From NCBI RefSeq assembly GCF_901482695.1, contig NZ_LR590484.1:434001-498000 (forward strand): a stretch of DNA of 64,000 nt, read 5' to 3'. The notes beneath the pieces were generated by a model, which had not been told where the DNA came from, ran no database searches, and was given only the letters and a program-made list of their open reading frames with translations. This document shows positions 26,309 through 37,310 of this stretch, one piece after another. The stretch comes from Sphingobacterium thalpophilum (GTDB taxonomy: Bacteria > Bacteroidota > Bacteroidia > Sphingobacteriales > Sphingobacteriaceae). How positions within the stretch are numbered: the first letter of the stretch is position 1; every line of letters begins with the position of its first letter. Position numbers and translations under genes: made by a program.

Positions 26309-27610
26309 ATGGCAACCGTAAGCGCAAAGGTTTATGAACACCACAAGAAAGCAGATGGAACTTACAACGTAAAAATTTGTGTCCATCACAAAAGTGAAAG
26401 AAAGTTTATTGACACAAATCACTTTGTTGTCAAGAAGCAACTTACCAAGGATTACAAAATCAAAGATCCTTTTATTGCAGATAAGGTCGAACAACAGCTA
26501 AGAGATTATCGTAAGATGATTAGCGATCTCGACGACCGACTTGATTATTTTACAGCTACATCATTGCGGGATTACCTGCGTGATAAGGACGAGGACATCG
26601 ACTTTATTAAGTTTTGTACTCAACACATTGAACGGCTAAAGAAAGAGGGACGCGGCGGATCGGCCAAAAATCAATCGGTAATCCGTAACAGTCTTGTCGA
26701 TTATTTTAAACGCCCGTCCATATCCATTAAGGAAGTCAACTCCAATATGCTAATGTCCTACGAGCGTTATTTAAGGTCAGAGCGGACAATGACACGGTAC
26801 AATCAAGACAACAAGCCAGTTGTCACCACGGAAAAAGGATTGTCTGATAGTGGGCTGCACAACCACATGAGAGATTTACGAACATTGTTCAATGCTGCAC
26901 GAGAACTTTATAATAACGAGGACCTCGGAATATACCGCGTCAAACATTATCCATTCAAGAAATATAAAGTTGGTTCCCCACCTCTCACCAAGAAAAGGAA
27001 CAACACACTTGAACAGGTATTGATTATTCGGGATTGTGTCACCAAACCCGGAAGTCGTGCGGAATTAGCTAAGGAACTTTATATGCTTTCGTTCTACCTA
27101 TGCGGAATGAATGCGGTAGACCTGTATCAGATAATAGAACGTGACATTAGAAACGGACGTGTCGATTATAACCGCTCCAAGACGGAGGGCAAACGTAAGG
27201 ACAATGCCTTTATCAGTATTAAGATTGTCGAGGAGGCCAAGCCTTTATTGGAAAAATATTTAGGGAAGCTACGTGAACGCTATTCAAGTGCCAATGCCCT
27301 TAATTGGGCATTATGTAAAGGTATGGAGCAACTACGTAAATTGACTGGCATACCCGAACTTACTTTGTATTGGGCAAGACACACATTTGCAAATACTGCA
27401 AGGAATGATTGCCGTATGTCCAAAGACGACGTGGCTCTTGCACTTAATCACGTTGACGAGGGCAATCGTACAACAGATATTTACATCGCCAAAGATTGGA
27501 AGATTGTGGATGACGTACAGCGGAAAGTCCTTGCACAGCTAAGAAAAATCGAAATCAAGGTGATGAAGAAAGTACAAAAGGAAAACGAAATAAAAAAAAT
27601 CGCCGCCTAA
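26309..27610 (+). CDS. Tyrosine recombinase/integrase of a mobile element (Bacteroidota type)
   Basis: 433 residues from the ATG at 26309; the upstream in-frame start at 26291 is less likely. Arm-binding domain (about 1-45, ATVSAKVYEHHKKADGTYNV), SAM-like core-binding domain (about 95-210) and catalytic domain (about 225-410). Visible catalytic residues are R357-H358 (YWARHTFAN), H381 (LNHVDEG) and Y392 (DIYIAKDW). The first Arg is not seen: the motif reads LCGMNAVDL with Asn268, as in IntDOT-like integrases that also lack Arg I. It reads away from tRNA-Met and probably integrated the block to its right. Confidence 0.93.
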   Translation: MATVSAKVYEHHKKADGTYNVKICVHHKSERKFIDTNHFVVKKQLTKDYKIKDPFIADKVEQQLRDYRKMISDLDDRLDYFTATSLRDYLRDKDEDIDFIKFCTQHIERLKKEGRGGSAKNQSVIRNSLVDYFKRPSISIKEVNSNMLMSYERYLRSERTMTRYNQDNKPVVTTEKGLSDSGLHNHMRDLRTLFNAARELYNNEDLGIYRVKHYPFKKYKVGSPPLTKKRNNTLEQVLIIRDCVTKPGSRAELAKELYMLSFYLCGMNAVDLYQIIERDIRNGRVDYNRSKTEGKRKDNAFISIKIVEEAKPLLEKYLGKLRERYSSANALNWALCKGMEQLRKLTGIPELTLYWARHTFANTARNDCRMSKDDVALALNHVDEGNRTTDIYIAKDWKIVDDVQRKVLAQLRKIEIKVMKKVQKENEIKKIAA

Positions 27611-27619
27611 ATAGAATGG

Positions 27620-27653
27620 ATTACATGGGAATGGAATATTTTTCCCATGTAAT
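27620..27653 (+). terminator. Intrinsic terminator after the integrase
   Basis: ATTACATGGGAA and TTCCCATGTAAT form a perfect 12-bp stem, followed by CTTTTT. It starts 9 bp past the integrase stop. Confidence 0.85.
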
Positions 27654-27690
27654 TCTTTTTAAGTATTTAAACACTTAAATTTGAATAACG

Positions 27691-27852
27691 ATGAAAAATG
27701 TAATTTGGTTCTTTATCACCTGCATCATTTCAACAGTAGGATATTTTGCAGCCTTGTCAATGAAAACTCCGTGGGTAGGATTTGCTGTAGCTTTTGGTAT
27801 ATGGTTTATATTTATATGGACTACTACTAAGCCAACAAGACGTAGGCGTTAA
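27691..27852 (+). CDS. Small two-helix membrane protein, unknown
   Basis: A 53-residue frame starting MKNVIWFFITCIISTVGYFA, with a second hydrophobic stretch (WVGFAVAFGIWFIFIW) and a basic end (TKPTRRRR). Two membrane helices with a positively charged C-terminus are predicted. I do not recognise it. It follows the integrase terminator by 37 bp, so it needs its own promoter. Confidence 0.5.
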   Translation: MKNVIWFFITCIISTVGYFAALSMKTPWVGFAVAFGIWFIFIWTTTKPTRRRR

Positions 27853-27875
27853 TATACCGGGTGGTGACACAATTA

Positions 27876-28082
27876 CTATTTCACCGCCCAATCGCTTTCA
27901 TTTCTGATATTCTGCACTCCATTATTATCCAGCCATGCTTTGAAGGCGTACTCGTCATCAGGAGTAAATTTTATAATATCTCCACTATGCAACATTAAGG
28001 TGAAATCTTTAAGAATACATATATATTTGAAAACTTCCGAAGCAGGATATTCAAAATTGGGAAAATATGTTGCGGCTGCCAT
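27876..28082 (-). CDS. Small conserved-looking protein, unknown
   Basis: 68 residues, acidic and probably globular, with MAAATYFPNFEYPASEVFKY, ILKDFTLMLHSGDIIKFTPD and a Trp-containing end. No signal peptide or known motif. It is preceded on the minus strand by a long leader holding a large hairpin, a run of seven T and a consensus -7 element at 28296, so it may be controlled by its leader RNA. Codon use looks coding. Confidence 0.6.
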   Translation of the reverse strand: MAAATYFPNFEYPASEVFKYICILKDFTLMLHSGDIIKFTPDDEYAFKAWLDNNGVQNIRNESDWAVK

Positions 28083-28153
28083 ATTAAATTAAAGAGTTGA
28101 TTTTAACTATCATGCCGACGCCATTAAAAAAAGAGCGTAGGCAACAACTTACA

Positions 28154-28258
28154 GCACTGAGGTCTTAGGAAACCCAACAACAATAAGTGCGCCCACGCCG
28201 TAGCATGAGCATTTACACTTGTTGTCCTGCTGTTGTGAAAGTTCCTAAGTTTCAGTGC
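28154..28258 (-). ncRNA. Structured leader or small RNA with long imperfect hairpin
   Basis: The arms 28154-28189 and 28216-28258 are imperfect reverse complements: GCACTGA, CTTAGGAA, CAACA and AAGTG blocks pair, with bulges between. In the minus-strand RNA the loop holds GCGUGGGC (28198-28191), which can pair with GCCUACGC (28142-28135) just before U7 (28132-28126), giving an alternative terminator or a pseudoknot. A 15-codon frame (28212 to 28165) overlaps the loop and 3' arm. It lies between the -7 element at 28296 and the small gene at 27876. No known RNA family is recognised. Confidence 0.5.
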
Positions 28259-28295
28259 CGGACTCAAAGCAAAACGCTTCAAGAATATCTTTGCA

Positions 28296-28303
28296 CAAAG
28301 ATA
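28296..28303 (-). promoter_or_regulatory. -7 element upstream of the structured leader
   Basis: On the minus strand this is TATCTTTG, a perfect TAnnTTTG. Transcription would start near 28289, about 30 nt before the hairpin. The remaining stretch 28304-28495 shows nothing I can name. Confidence 0.5.
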
Positions 28304-28495
28304 ACAATTCCGTTTTAATGTAAAGTTATATATAACGTCTTTTAGATGTTATTTACCTAATCAGAGATAAGTAAATAAATGATAGAGGGAGATTTTTTAG
28401 GTTAAGTTTAGGGAATAGGCATATAACCATTACACTTCTCCCCCCTATTGATAAGAAGAAAGAGCAAAAATATAAGAAGAATAATTAGCAACCCC

Positions 28496-29392
28496 TCAAT
28501 TCAAATTCCTGTATTCTAAAGGCGATATTCCAACCTTTTGCTTAAATAACCGTGTAAAATGTTGCGGATATTTAAAACCCAGCTCATAGGCTATTTCGCC
28601 TATGGATTTGTCAATTTCAAAAATCCTTTCTTTGGCTATATCAATTACTTTTGAATGAATATGCTCCTGTGCGGAAATACCGATTTCTTTTTTAATTAAA
28701 TCGCCAAAATAATTGGTAGAAAGGTTCAGTTCATCGGCACACCACGAAACAGACGGCAAGCCTATATTCAGCGGTTTATCAGAAGAATAGTAGTCATTCA
28801 AAATATGCTCAAACCTTTCTAAAACCCCTTTATTGGAATTATCCCTTGTAATGAACTGCCTGTCATAAAACCGGGTGCAATAGTTCAGGAACAATTCTAT
28901 ATTAGAAGCTATCAGTGTTTTGCTGTGCTTGTCAATAGACTGCTCCATTTCATACTGAACTTTAGCAAAGCAGTCCAATACAATCTGTCTTTCCTTTTCA
29001 GAAAGATGAAGAGCTTCATTTACATCATAAGAGAAGAAAGAATAATCCTGTATATGCTTTCCTAAAGCCGTTCCTTTTATCAGATCAGGATGAAACAGCA
29101 TTGCCCAGCCTTTGGGTTCAAAAGTGGTTACATTGGGCTGTATGCCCATTACCTGCCCCGGTGCTACAAATACCAGCGTTCCTTCCTGAAAATCGTAATT
29201 ATTACGTCCATACTTCAATTCCCCACATTTCAATTCCTTTAAGTAAATGGCATATAAACCGAAATGAAAGGTTTGTGCAGGCATTGGCTTAGCTTTTGAC
29301 AGATCCAAGACGCTAATTAAGGGGTGCATCGTTTCCACACCACGCATTTTATTATATGCTGTTACGTTGTCCAGTTTTATTATTTCGTCCAT
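28496..29392 (-). CDS. AraC-family regulator, paralogue 1
   Basis: 298 residues. N-terminal cupin-like domain (FHFGLYAIYLKELKCGELKYG, broken here by a gap in pairing with paralogues, and GTLVFVAPGQVMGI) and C-terminal AraC helix-turn-helix pair (CADELNLSTNYFGDLIKKE and IGEIAYELGFKYPQHFTRLF). The paralogues at 37311 and 45264 share the same layout, including Cys in CGELKYG, DCFAK and NYCTRFYD. It is divergent from the operon starting at 29610 and shares its control region. Probably activates that operon in response to a small molecule; effector unknown. Confidence 0.92.
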   Translation of the reverse strand: MDEIIKLDNVTAYNKMRGVETMHPLISVLDLSKAKPMPAQTFHFGLYAIYLKELKCGELKYGRNNYDFQEGTLVFVAPGQVMGIQPNVTTFEPKGWAMLFHPDLIKGTALGKHIQDYSFFSYDVNEALHLSEKERQIVLDCFAKVQYEMEQSIDKHSKTLIASNIELFLNYCTRFYDRQFITRDNSNKGVLERFEHILNDYYSSDKPLNIGLPSVSWCADELNLSTNYFGDLIKKEIGISAQEHIHSKVIDIAKERIFEIDKSIGEIAYELGFKYPQHFTRLFKQKVGISPLEYRNLN

Positions 29393-29413
29393 AACACAAA
29401 TGATTTACTGATA

Positions 29414-29526
29414 CAAATTTATACATTCCCGTATAGGTAACACCGCTCCAAACTGTAAATCAGTGATTTTGGTATGTAAAACAGTAATTTATATAAAAAT
29501 GTACCCATATAGAGTACCGAAATTTG
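29414..29526. promoter_or_regulatory. Divergent control region A with AraC operator
   Basis: Half-sites TCAGTGATTTTGGTAT (29460) and ACAGTAATTTATATA (29481) are direct repeats 21 bp apart. The rightward -7-like GAAATTTG ends at 29526, 45 bp after the second half-site start. The leftward araC -7 is TAAATTTG on the minus strand (29414-29421), 39 bp from the operator. The same geometry recurs at 38275 and 46232. Confidence 0.75.
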
Positions 29527-29609
29527 TAAATGAGAATAAAATGGTGCAGAAGGAACTTGAAGATTTTTTGAATAGGATTAATCAGCAAACACATAAAACA
29601 AAAAATGCA

Positions 29610-30704
<1,095 letters not shown>

Positions 30705-30721
30705 TGCGATAAACTATTGAT

Positions 30722-31198
30722 ATGAAAATAAAACTGATAGCAATTATCCTTGCCTTTGTATTCATTGCAGGCTATGCCGGAGCGCAAAACGTTAGTGGTG
30801 ACAGCTTGGCTAAAAACACGGAGGATATTAAAGGACTGCAACTGAAAATAACGATGGGAAAAACGGTAGCTACCGCAGACCTGGTGGATAACCCCACCAC
30901 GAAGGAATTTATCAAAATGCTGCCACTTACCCTTGATATGCAGGATGTACTTAAAACAGAAAAGTACGCAGACCTTAAAACGGAATTGCCCAAAGAGGGA
31001 AACGTTATCCATTCCTACAAAGCCGGGGATATTTCCTATTGGCTTGGTGGAGGCATCGCCCTGTATTATACCGAGGACGGACGCCCGATAAAGGCAGGAC
31101 TTATCGAAATGGCTAAAATCAAAAAGGGTTTTGAGGATTTCAATGTTCCCGGCAATGTGAAAGTGATTTTTCAAATTGTGAAATCGAAGAGAAATTAA
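30722..31198 (+). CDS. Secreted cyclophilin-like fold protein
   Basis: 158 residues with a Sec signal peptide (MKIKLIAIILAFVFIAGYAG, cut near GAQ). The mature part fits the small cyclophilin-like domain found beside flavodoxins and AKRs in other bacteria: LKITMGKTVATADLVDN, FIKMLPLTLDM, YKAGDISYWLGGGIALYY. No prolyl isomerase active-site set is apparent, so the role is unknown. It lies 17 bp after AKR1 and 38 bp before AKR2. Confidence 0.82.
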   Translation: MKIKLIAIILAFVFIAGYAGAQNVSGDSLAKNTEDIKGLQLKITMGKTVATADLVDNPTTKEFIKMLPLTLDMQDVLKTEKYADLKTELPKEGNVIHSYKAGDISYWLGGGIALYYTEDGRPIKAGLIEMAKIKKGFEDFNVPGNVKVIFQIVKSKRN

Positions 31199-31236
31199 CA
31201 ATAACTGAAACATTGTAAGCTGATAAAATTTTAAAA

Positions 31237-32382
31237 ATGGAAAAATATAAAAGAACAGATGAAACGGATGCGGCCAATGGTCGTAGCAACATCAACAGGC
31301 GTGATTTTCTGACCAAGACAGCACTTGCGGGAACAGGATTGGTCATGGCACAGTTTGCGTGGGCATCTGCTGCGGGCAAGCCATTACAGGCAGCGGAGCC
31401 ATTTGTAAAAGGTAAACGGATGCTTGGCGCATTGGAGGTTTCCGAAATCGGGCTGGGTTGCATGAGCATGGCAGGAGTTTACAACCCTGTACAGCCCAAA
31501 GCGGAAATGATAGCACTCTTGCATAAAGCCGTTGACCGTGGCGTTACATTTTTTGACACGGCAGAAGTTTACGGTCCGCACATAAGCGAAGAATATGTGG
31601 GTGAAGGACTGGCTTCCTTTAAAGGCAAGGTACAGATTGCCACCAAGTTTGGCTGGAATACGGAAGGCGGTAAAAGAGGCGGACGGCTTGCCACCCCTGA
31701 ACATATCAGGAAAGTGGTTGACCAGTCACTCAAACGCCTTAGAGTGGAAGCTATTGACCTGTACTACCTGCATCGGATTGACCCGAATGTTCCGGTCGAA
31801 GACGTTGCAGGGACAGTGAAAGAACTGGTACAGGCTGGCAAAGTGAAGCACTTTGGTCTGTCGGAAGTGTCCCCGGACACCATTCGTAAGGCACACGCCA
31901 TCCAACCTGTTGCTGCCGTCCAATCTGAATATTCACTCTTGGAGCGGGCTGTGGAAAATGGCGTAATATCCACCTGTGAAGAACTTGGAATTGGCTTTGT
32001 GCCGTGGGGACCAACGGCAAGAGGTTTTTTAACCGGGCTGTATGATGAAAATTCAAAGTTTGACGAAAGTAACCGCCGGGGCAGTGTTTCTTATTTTGCG
32101 CCGGAAGTACTCAAATTCAACATGCCTTTACTGACACTGGTACGTGATTGGGCAAAACGTAAAGGCTGCACACCAGTACAATTTTCGCTGGCATGGCTGA
32201 TGGCACAGAAGCCTTTTATTGTCCCCATTCCCGGTACGGTAAACCCGAAACACTTTATAGAAAATATCGGAGCAGTAGACGTTAGGTTAACGGCTGCCGA
32301 AATCACAGAGATAAGAGCAGCTATAACAAAAATACCTTTACAGGGAGTACGTTCGCCGCAATCGGCGCTTAGCGACCAATGA
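31237..32382 (+). CDS. Aldo/keto reductase with Tat signal (AKR2)
   Basis: 381 residues. A twin-arginine motif (INRRDFLTKTALAGTGLVMA) lies after a 19-residue polar extension. The barrel has Asp/Tyr in [11 protein letters not shown], Lys in IATKFGW and His in YYLHRIDP. It is more diverged than AKR1 and AKR3 are from each other (for example YFAPEVLKFNMPLLT). Probably reduces a carbonyl with NADPH. Third gene of the operator A operon. Confidence 0.9.
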   Translation: MEKYKRTDETDAANGRSNINRRDFLTKTALAGTGLVMAQFAWASAAGKPLQAAEPFVKGKRMLGALEVSEIGLGCMSMAGVYNPVQPKAEMIALLHKAVDRGVTFFDTAEVYGPHISEEYVGEGLASFKGKVQIATKFGWNTEGGKRGGRLATPEHIRKVVDQSLKRLRVEAIDLYYLHRIDPNVPVEDVAGTVKELVQAGKVKHFGLSEVSPDTIRKAHAIQPVAAVQSEYSLLERAVENGVISTCEELGIGFVPWGPTARGFLTGLYDENSKFDESNRRGSVSYFAPEVLKFNMPLLTLVRDWAKRKGCTPVQFSLAWLMAQKPFIVPIPGTVNPKHFIENIGAVDVRLTAAEITEIRAAITKIPLQGVRSPQSALSDQ

Positions 32383-32432
32383 TGGTTCAGCTACCACGTT
32401 GAAACCGCAAAAGAGTTAAGTATGAACAATAA

Positions 32433-33593
<1,161 letters not shown>

Positions 33594-33598
33594 GCAAA

Positions 33599-34432
33599 AT
33601 GGTAAAACTCTTAAGTATTATATCCCTTGTTCTTTTGAACTGCTCAAATGCAGATATGAACGAACGGAACAAAAATAGCTTTATGCAAGAAAGCAAGGTG
33701 GCGGATACGCTATTTGTACGTGTAAAAGCTGGAGATTTTATGATGGGAGCTTCCGAAAACGACCATGAAGCATCGCATTCTGAAAAGCCGCAACACAAAG
33801 TAACTATCAGCAAAGACTTTTACATTTCAAAGTTTGAAGTGACACAAAAGCAATGGGAAGACGTGATGGGTTATAGCTGTTTTGACTTAGACCGCTCCAA
33901 TCCATTCTATAACCTGCCGGGAATGAAAGAGCGGATAACCAAACCTGACCATCCTGCAAACGTTTCTTGGGAAGATGCACAGAAATTCATTAATAAACTA
34001 AACGAGAAAGAAGGTAAAAATATATACAGATTGCCCACCGAAGCAGAGTGGGAATATGCAGCCAAAGCGGGAACCACTACCGCTTATTCTTTTGGAGATA
34101 ACAAAAAAGACCTGGATAAATATGCCTGGTATGGCGGAGATTTCAGTACTGGAGGTACGCATCCGGTGGGTAAAAAACTTCCTAACCCGTGGGGATTATA
34201 CGATGTACACGGGAATGTTTGGGAATGGGTACAGGACTGGTACAGCGATGATTATTTTGAGCAAAGCCCCCAAACCGACCCGAAGGGACCCGATGCGGGA
34301 AGCAACAAAGTGGTTAAAGGCGGAAGCTGGCATGCAACATCCGATAGTTGGAGAAGTTCATTCAGGAAACCATACAAACCAGATTACAGGGGAATTAGTA
34401 TCGGGTTTAGGATAATTAAAGAAGTCGAATAA
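33599..34432 (+). CDS. SUMF1/EgtB-like (formylglycine-generating-type) lipoprotein
   Basis: 277 residues with a short lipoprotein-like N-terminus (LLSIISLVLLNCSNA). The FGE-sulfatase domain is clear: VKAGDFMMGASENDHEA, YISKFEVTQKQWEDVMG, RLPTEAEWEYAAKAGT, PNPWGLYDVHGNVWEWVQDW and VVKGGSWHA. The cysteines that do the oxidation in true formylglycine-generating enzymes are absent near GGSWHATSDSWRSSF, so it is probably not an FGE; a binding or other role is likely. Same operon as the AKRs. Confidence 0.88.
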   Translation: MVKLLSIISLVLLNCSNADMNERNKNSFMQESKVADTLFVRVKAGDFMMGASENDHEASHSEKPQHKVTISKDFYISKFEVTQKQWEDVMGYSCFDLDRSNPFYNLPGMKERITKPDHPANVSWEDAQKFINKLNEKEGKNIYRLPTEAEWEYAAKAGTTTAYSFGDNKKDLDKYAWYGGDFSTGGTHPVGKKLPNPWGLYDVHGNVWEWVQDWYSDDYFEQSPQTDPKGPDAGSNKVVKGGSWHATSDSWRSSFRKPYKPDYRGISIGFRIIKEVE

Positions 34433-34445
34433 AAAAAATGAAAAA

Positions 34446-35282
34446 ATGAAAAAAGACATTATTGTATTGACCGGAGCAGGTCAGATAGGAATGGCAATAG
34501 CAAGGCGAATGGGCTACGGAAAGAAGATTTTTATTGCCGATTGGAAACTCGAAAATGCCAACACCATCACCAAAATAATGAAAGAGGCTGGCTTTGATGC
34601 CGTTCCTTTCGAGGTTGATATTTCATCAAGAACATCCGTTCTTGGGTTGATTGAAGTAGCCCAAAAAGAGGGAGAAATTTCAATGTTCATCAATGCCGCA
34701 GGCGTATCGCCAAGTCAGGCTTCTATTGAACAGATTTTGAAAGTGGACTTATATGGAACGGCTCTTTTATTGCAAGAGTTCGGCAAAGTGATAAAAGCAG
34801 GCGGTACAGGTATTACCATTTCGAGCCAGTCAGGACACAGGATGCCCGCTTTAAGCCCCGAAGTGGATAGGCAATTAGCCGTAACACCTACCGAGGAACT
34901 GCTGGATTTAGAGGTGCTAAAAACCGAAAACATCAACGATACGCTGCACGCCTACCAAATGGCAAAGCGCTGTAACGTAAAAAGGGTAATGGCTGAAGCC
35001 GTGAAATGGGGCGAAAGAGGTGCAAGGGTAAATTCCATTTCACCTGGTATTATCATCACGCCACTGGCTTTGGATGAAATTAACGGACCAAGAGGCGATT
35101 TCTACAAAAATATGTTTGCTAAATGCCCCGCAGGTCGCCCCGGAACGGCAGACGAGGTAGCCAATGTAGCAGAACTGTTGTTGTCCGATAGAGGGGCATT
35201 TATTACCGGAGCGGATTTTCTGATTGACGGAGGTTCTACGGCATCATACTTCTATGGACCGCTCCAACCCGAAACCAATTAA
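34446..35282 (+). CDS. Short-chain dehydrogenase/reductase
   Basis: 278 residues without a signal peptide. The nucleotide motif is TGAGQIG (residues 8-14), an atypical version of TGxxxGIG. Catalytic Tyr and Lys lie in HAYQMAKRCN, with the Ser in ITISSQSGH; VNSISPGIIITPLA and FLIDGGSTASYF are standard. A long insert between Ser and Tyr (SPEVDRQLAVTPTEELLDLE) probably shapes the substrate site. It starts 13 bp after the SUMF1-like gene. Confidence 0.9.
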   Translation: MKKDIIVLTGAGQIGMAIARRMGYGKKIFIADWKLENANTITKIMKEAGFDAVPFEVDISSRTSVLGLIEVAQKEGEISMFINAAGVSPSQASIEQILKVDLYGTALLLQEFGKVIKAGGTGITISSQSGHRMPALSPEVDRQLAVTPTEELLDLEVLKTENINDTLHAYQMAKRCNVKRVMAEAVKWGERGARVNSISPGIIITPLALDEINGPRGDFYKNMFAKCPAGRPGTADEVANVAELLLSDRGAFITGADFLIDGGSTASYFYGPLQPETN

Positions 35283-35292
35283 AAACACAAAT

Positions 35293-36516
35293 ATGGCTAA
35301 TTCTTCTAAATTTCATTACGGCTACGTCATCGTTTTTTGTTGTTGCCTGATCATGGGCATCAACATCGGATTGGTAATGAGCTGCGCCGGAATTTTCTAT
35401 AAACCCGTAAGCACAGAGCTTGGTGTATCTGTTGGCGATTTTGGTCTGTATATGACTTTCGTTTATTTGTTTTCTACCCTGATGCTTTCCGTTGCAGGCA
35501 AACTGATGGACAGATACAGTGCAAGGTGGCTGCTCACTTTAAGTTCGGCAGTATTGGGATTGGTTTTATTGGCAATGTCAAGATTTGATGCGGTCTGGCA
35601 ATTCTATGGGGCAGGTGCGGTCATCGGGCTAACACTTGCATTCTTATTGTACCTCAGCTACCCGACAATGGTCAATCGCTGGTTCAATTCAAATGTTGGG
35701 TTTTTCATCGGGCTTTGCAGTGCGGCTTCGGGAATTGGAGGTGTTATTTTCAATCCCTTTGGAGGCTATCTGATAGCCAATTACGGGTGGCGTACCACCT
35801 ACCTTATTTTCGGTATGATTGTCCTTATTGTAGTTACACCTTTACTGGCGTTGCTGTTGCGAAATTATCCTGCCGACAAAGGGCAAAAGGCTTTTGGCGA
35901 AAAACAGGCCGAGACCGTAAAATCGGGTGTGGATTATACCTTTGCCATAAAATCCCCTGTATTCTATGCCCTGATTGTATTTGCATTGTTAATGATTTCG
36001 GTTTCGACCCTCAATCTGTTTTTACCGACCTATGTAACCAGTGTTGGCTATACCGTAGAGCAATCAGCTTTCGTAGCTTCTGCCATTATGTTGGGCGTTA
36101 CGATCGGTAAAGTTGCATTGGGCTGGATTAATGACAAAAGTGCGGTATCAGGGGTAGCAACTTCTGTGGGCTTGGGAATTATGGGTTTCGTTTTTTTATT
36201 GCTCGGCAAATCCGGTATGGCTGTAATGACCATCGGAGGATTTCTTTTTGGTTGGGCGTACGCAGGCGTAACGGTAGAAACAGCCTTGCTCGTAAGAACG
36301 GTTTTCGGAAGTAAGGACTATGCCAAAATATTCTCCAATATTTCCATTGCCTTAGCCGCAGGAGGCGCATTGATGTCGGGCGGTTGGGGTTATTTAGCCG
36401 ATTTTATTGAGTTCAGATTTATTCTTATTACCGGAATTGTGCTGTTATTGATTTCAGGAGTTTTGGGGTTCTATGCCATCAGGGTAAGCAGTAAATTTAA
36501 AACGTTTGAAAATTGA
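35293..36516 (+). CDS. MFS transporter, oxalate/formate antiporter-like (OFA)
   Basis: 407 residues from the ATG at 35293; the frame is open back to 35224 but that overlaps the SDR gene. About twelve membrane segments, starting KFHYGYVIVFCCCLIMGINI, with MDRYSARWLLTLS as the cytoplasmic loop motif. The OFA-like group often moves monocarboxylates. Its place among carbonyl-handling enzymes suggests uptake or export of the pathway's substrate or acid product; which one cannot be told. Confidence 0.88.
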   Translation: MANSSKFHYGYVIVFCCCLIMGINIGLVMSCAGIFYKPVSTELGVSVGDFGLYMTFVYLFSTLMLSVAGKLMDRYSARWLLTLSSAVLGLVLLAMSRFDAVWQFYGAGAVIGLTLAFLLYLSYPTMVNRWFNSNVGFFIGLCSAASGIGGVIFNPFGGYLIANYGWRTTYLIFGMIVLIVVTPLLALLLRNYPADKGQKAFGEKQAETVKSGVDYTFAIKSPVFYALIVFALLMISVSTLNLFLPTYVTSVGYTVEQSAFVASAIMLGVTIGKVALGWINDKSAVSGVATSVGLGIMGFVFLLLGKSGMAVMTIGGFLFGWAYAGVTVETALLVRTVFGSKDYAKIFSNISIALAAGGALMSGGWGYLADFIEFRFILITGIVLLLISGVLGFYAIRVSSKFKTFEN

Positions 36517-36524
36517 CAGCTAAA

Positions 36525-37199
36525 ATGAAAAAAATCATCCCTTTAGTAATCATTATTATCAGCCTGTTTTCCGGTTGTTCCAACGCACAGAACAAACCTA
36601 CGGCTGATAATTTAAAAGATAAACAAATGAAAAAAGTAATCGTGATAGGTGCAAGCGGAAGCCTTGCCAAATATGCAATAGACACGCTCCAAAATGTGCC
36701 TGATGTTCATCTTACCCTGTTGGCAAGAAATAAAGGCAGGATTGCAACTGATACCACTGGCTGCACCGTAGTGGAAGCCGATGTGATGGATTATCCGAAA
36801 TTGAAAAATGCGATCAAAGGTCAGGATATAGTGTATGTAAACCTTGCGGGCGATCTGGAAGCAATGGCTAAGAACATTGTAAAAGCGATGCAGGAAACAA
36901 GAGTAAAAAGAGTAATCGCCATTAGTTCCATAGGTATTTACAAAACACCTTTGAAACCTGTATTAGTGCCTTACAGAAAGTTAGCAGATGTAATAGAAAG
37001 TTCAGGGTTGGACTATACTATTTTACGCCCTGATTGGTTTACCAATGCCAATGAAGTTGATTATGCCATAACGCAAAAAGGACAACCCGAAACCGGGCAG
37101 GCTATTTCGAGAAAAAGCATTGCGGCATTCGTAGCTACCATTGTCCAAAATCCCGAATTGCATAAAAACGAGAATTTAGGAATTAGCAAGCCTAATTAA
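36525..37199 (+). CDS. NAD(P)H-binding protein (NmrA/SDR-a5 type) with lipoprotein signal
   Basis: 224 residues from the ATG at 36525. Residues 1-18 are a lipoprotein signal (VIIIISLFSGC), followed by a linker and then the NAD(P)-binding motif VIVIGASGSLAKYAID. An internal ATG at 36627 would give a cytoplasmic protein beginning MKKVIVIGASG; both starts are possible. YRKLADVIESSGLDYTILRP is typical of the atypical SDR group. Last gene of the operator A operon, with a terminator 75 bp downstream. Confidence 0.85.
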   Translation: MKKIIPLVIIIISLFSGCSNAQNKPTADNLKDKQMKKVIVIGASGSLAKYAIDTLQNVPDVHLTLLARNKGRIATDTTGCTVVEADVMDYPKLKNAIKGQDIVYVNLAGDLEAMAKNIVKAMQETRVKRVIAISSIGIYKTPLKPVLVPYRKLADVIESSGLDYTILRPDWFTNANEVDYAITQKGQPETGQAISRKSIAAFVATIVQNPELHKNENLGISKPN

Positions 37200-37273
37200 G
37201 AATAATCGAATTTTTAGTAAATTAATAACGTAGAAATCTTAAAGAAAATATGGATTATTTCTTTATGCCTGTA

Positions 37274-37305
37274 AATCGGGTTTAACAGTAACGTTAAACC
37301 CGATT
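37274..37305. terminator. Bidirectional terminator between operon A and araC 2
   Basis: AATCGGGTTTAAC and GTTAAACCCGATT form a perfect 13-bp stem with a 6-nt loop between convergent genes. Its core CGGGTTTAAC/GTTAAACCCG recurs in the terminator at 45228-45263. Confidence 0.85.
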
Positions 37306-37310
37306 AGTTA

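Noticed and set aside
28186-28195. AGTGCGCCCA, the reverse complement of the tRNA 3' end, inside the structured leader
   Set aside because: A 10-bp inverted match is short, in the wrong orientation for an att duplication, and explained equally well by RNA pairing.
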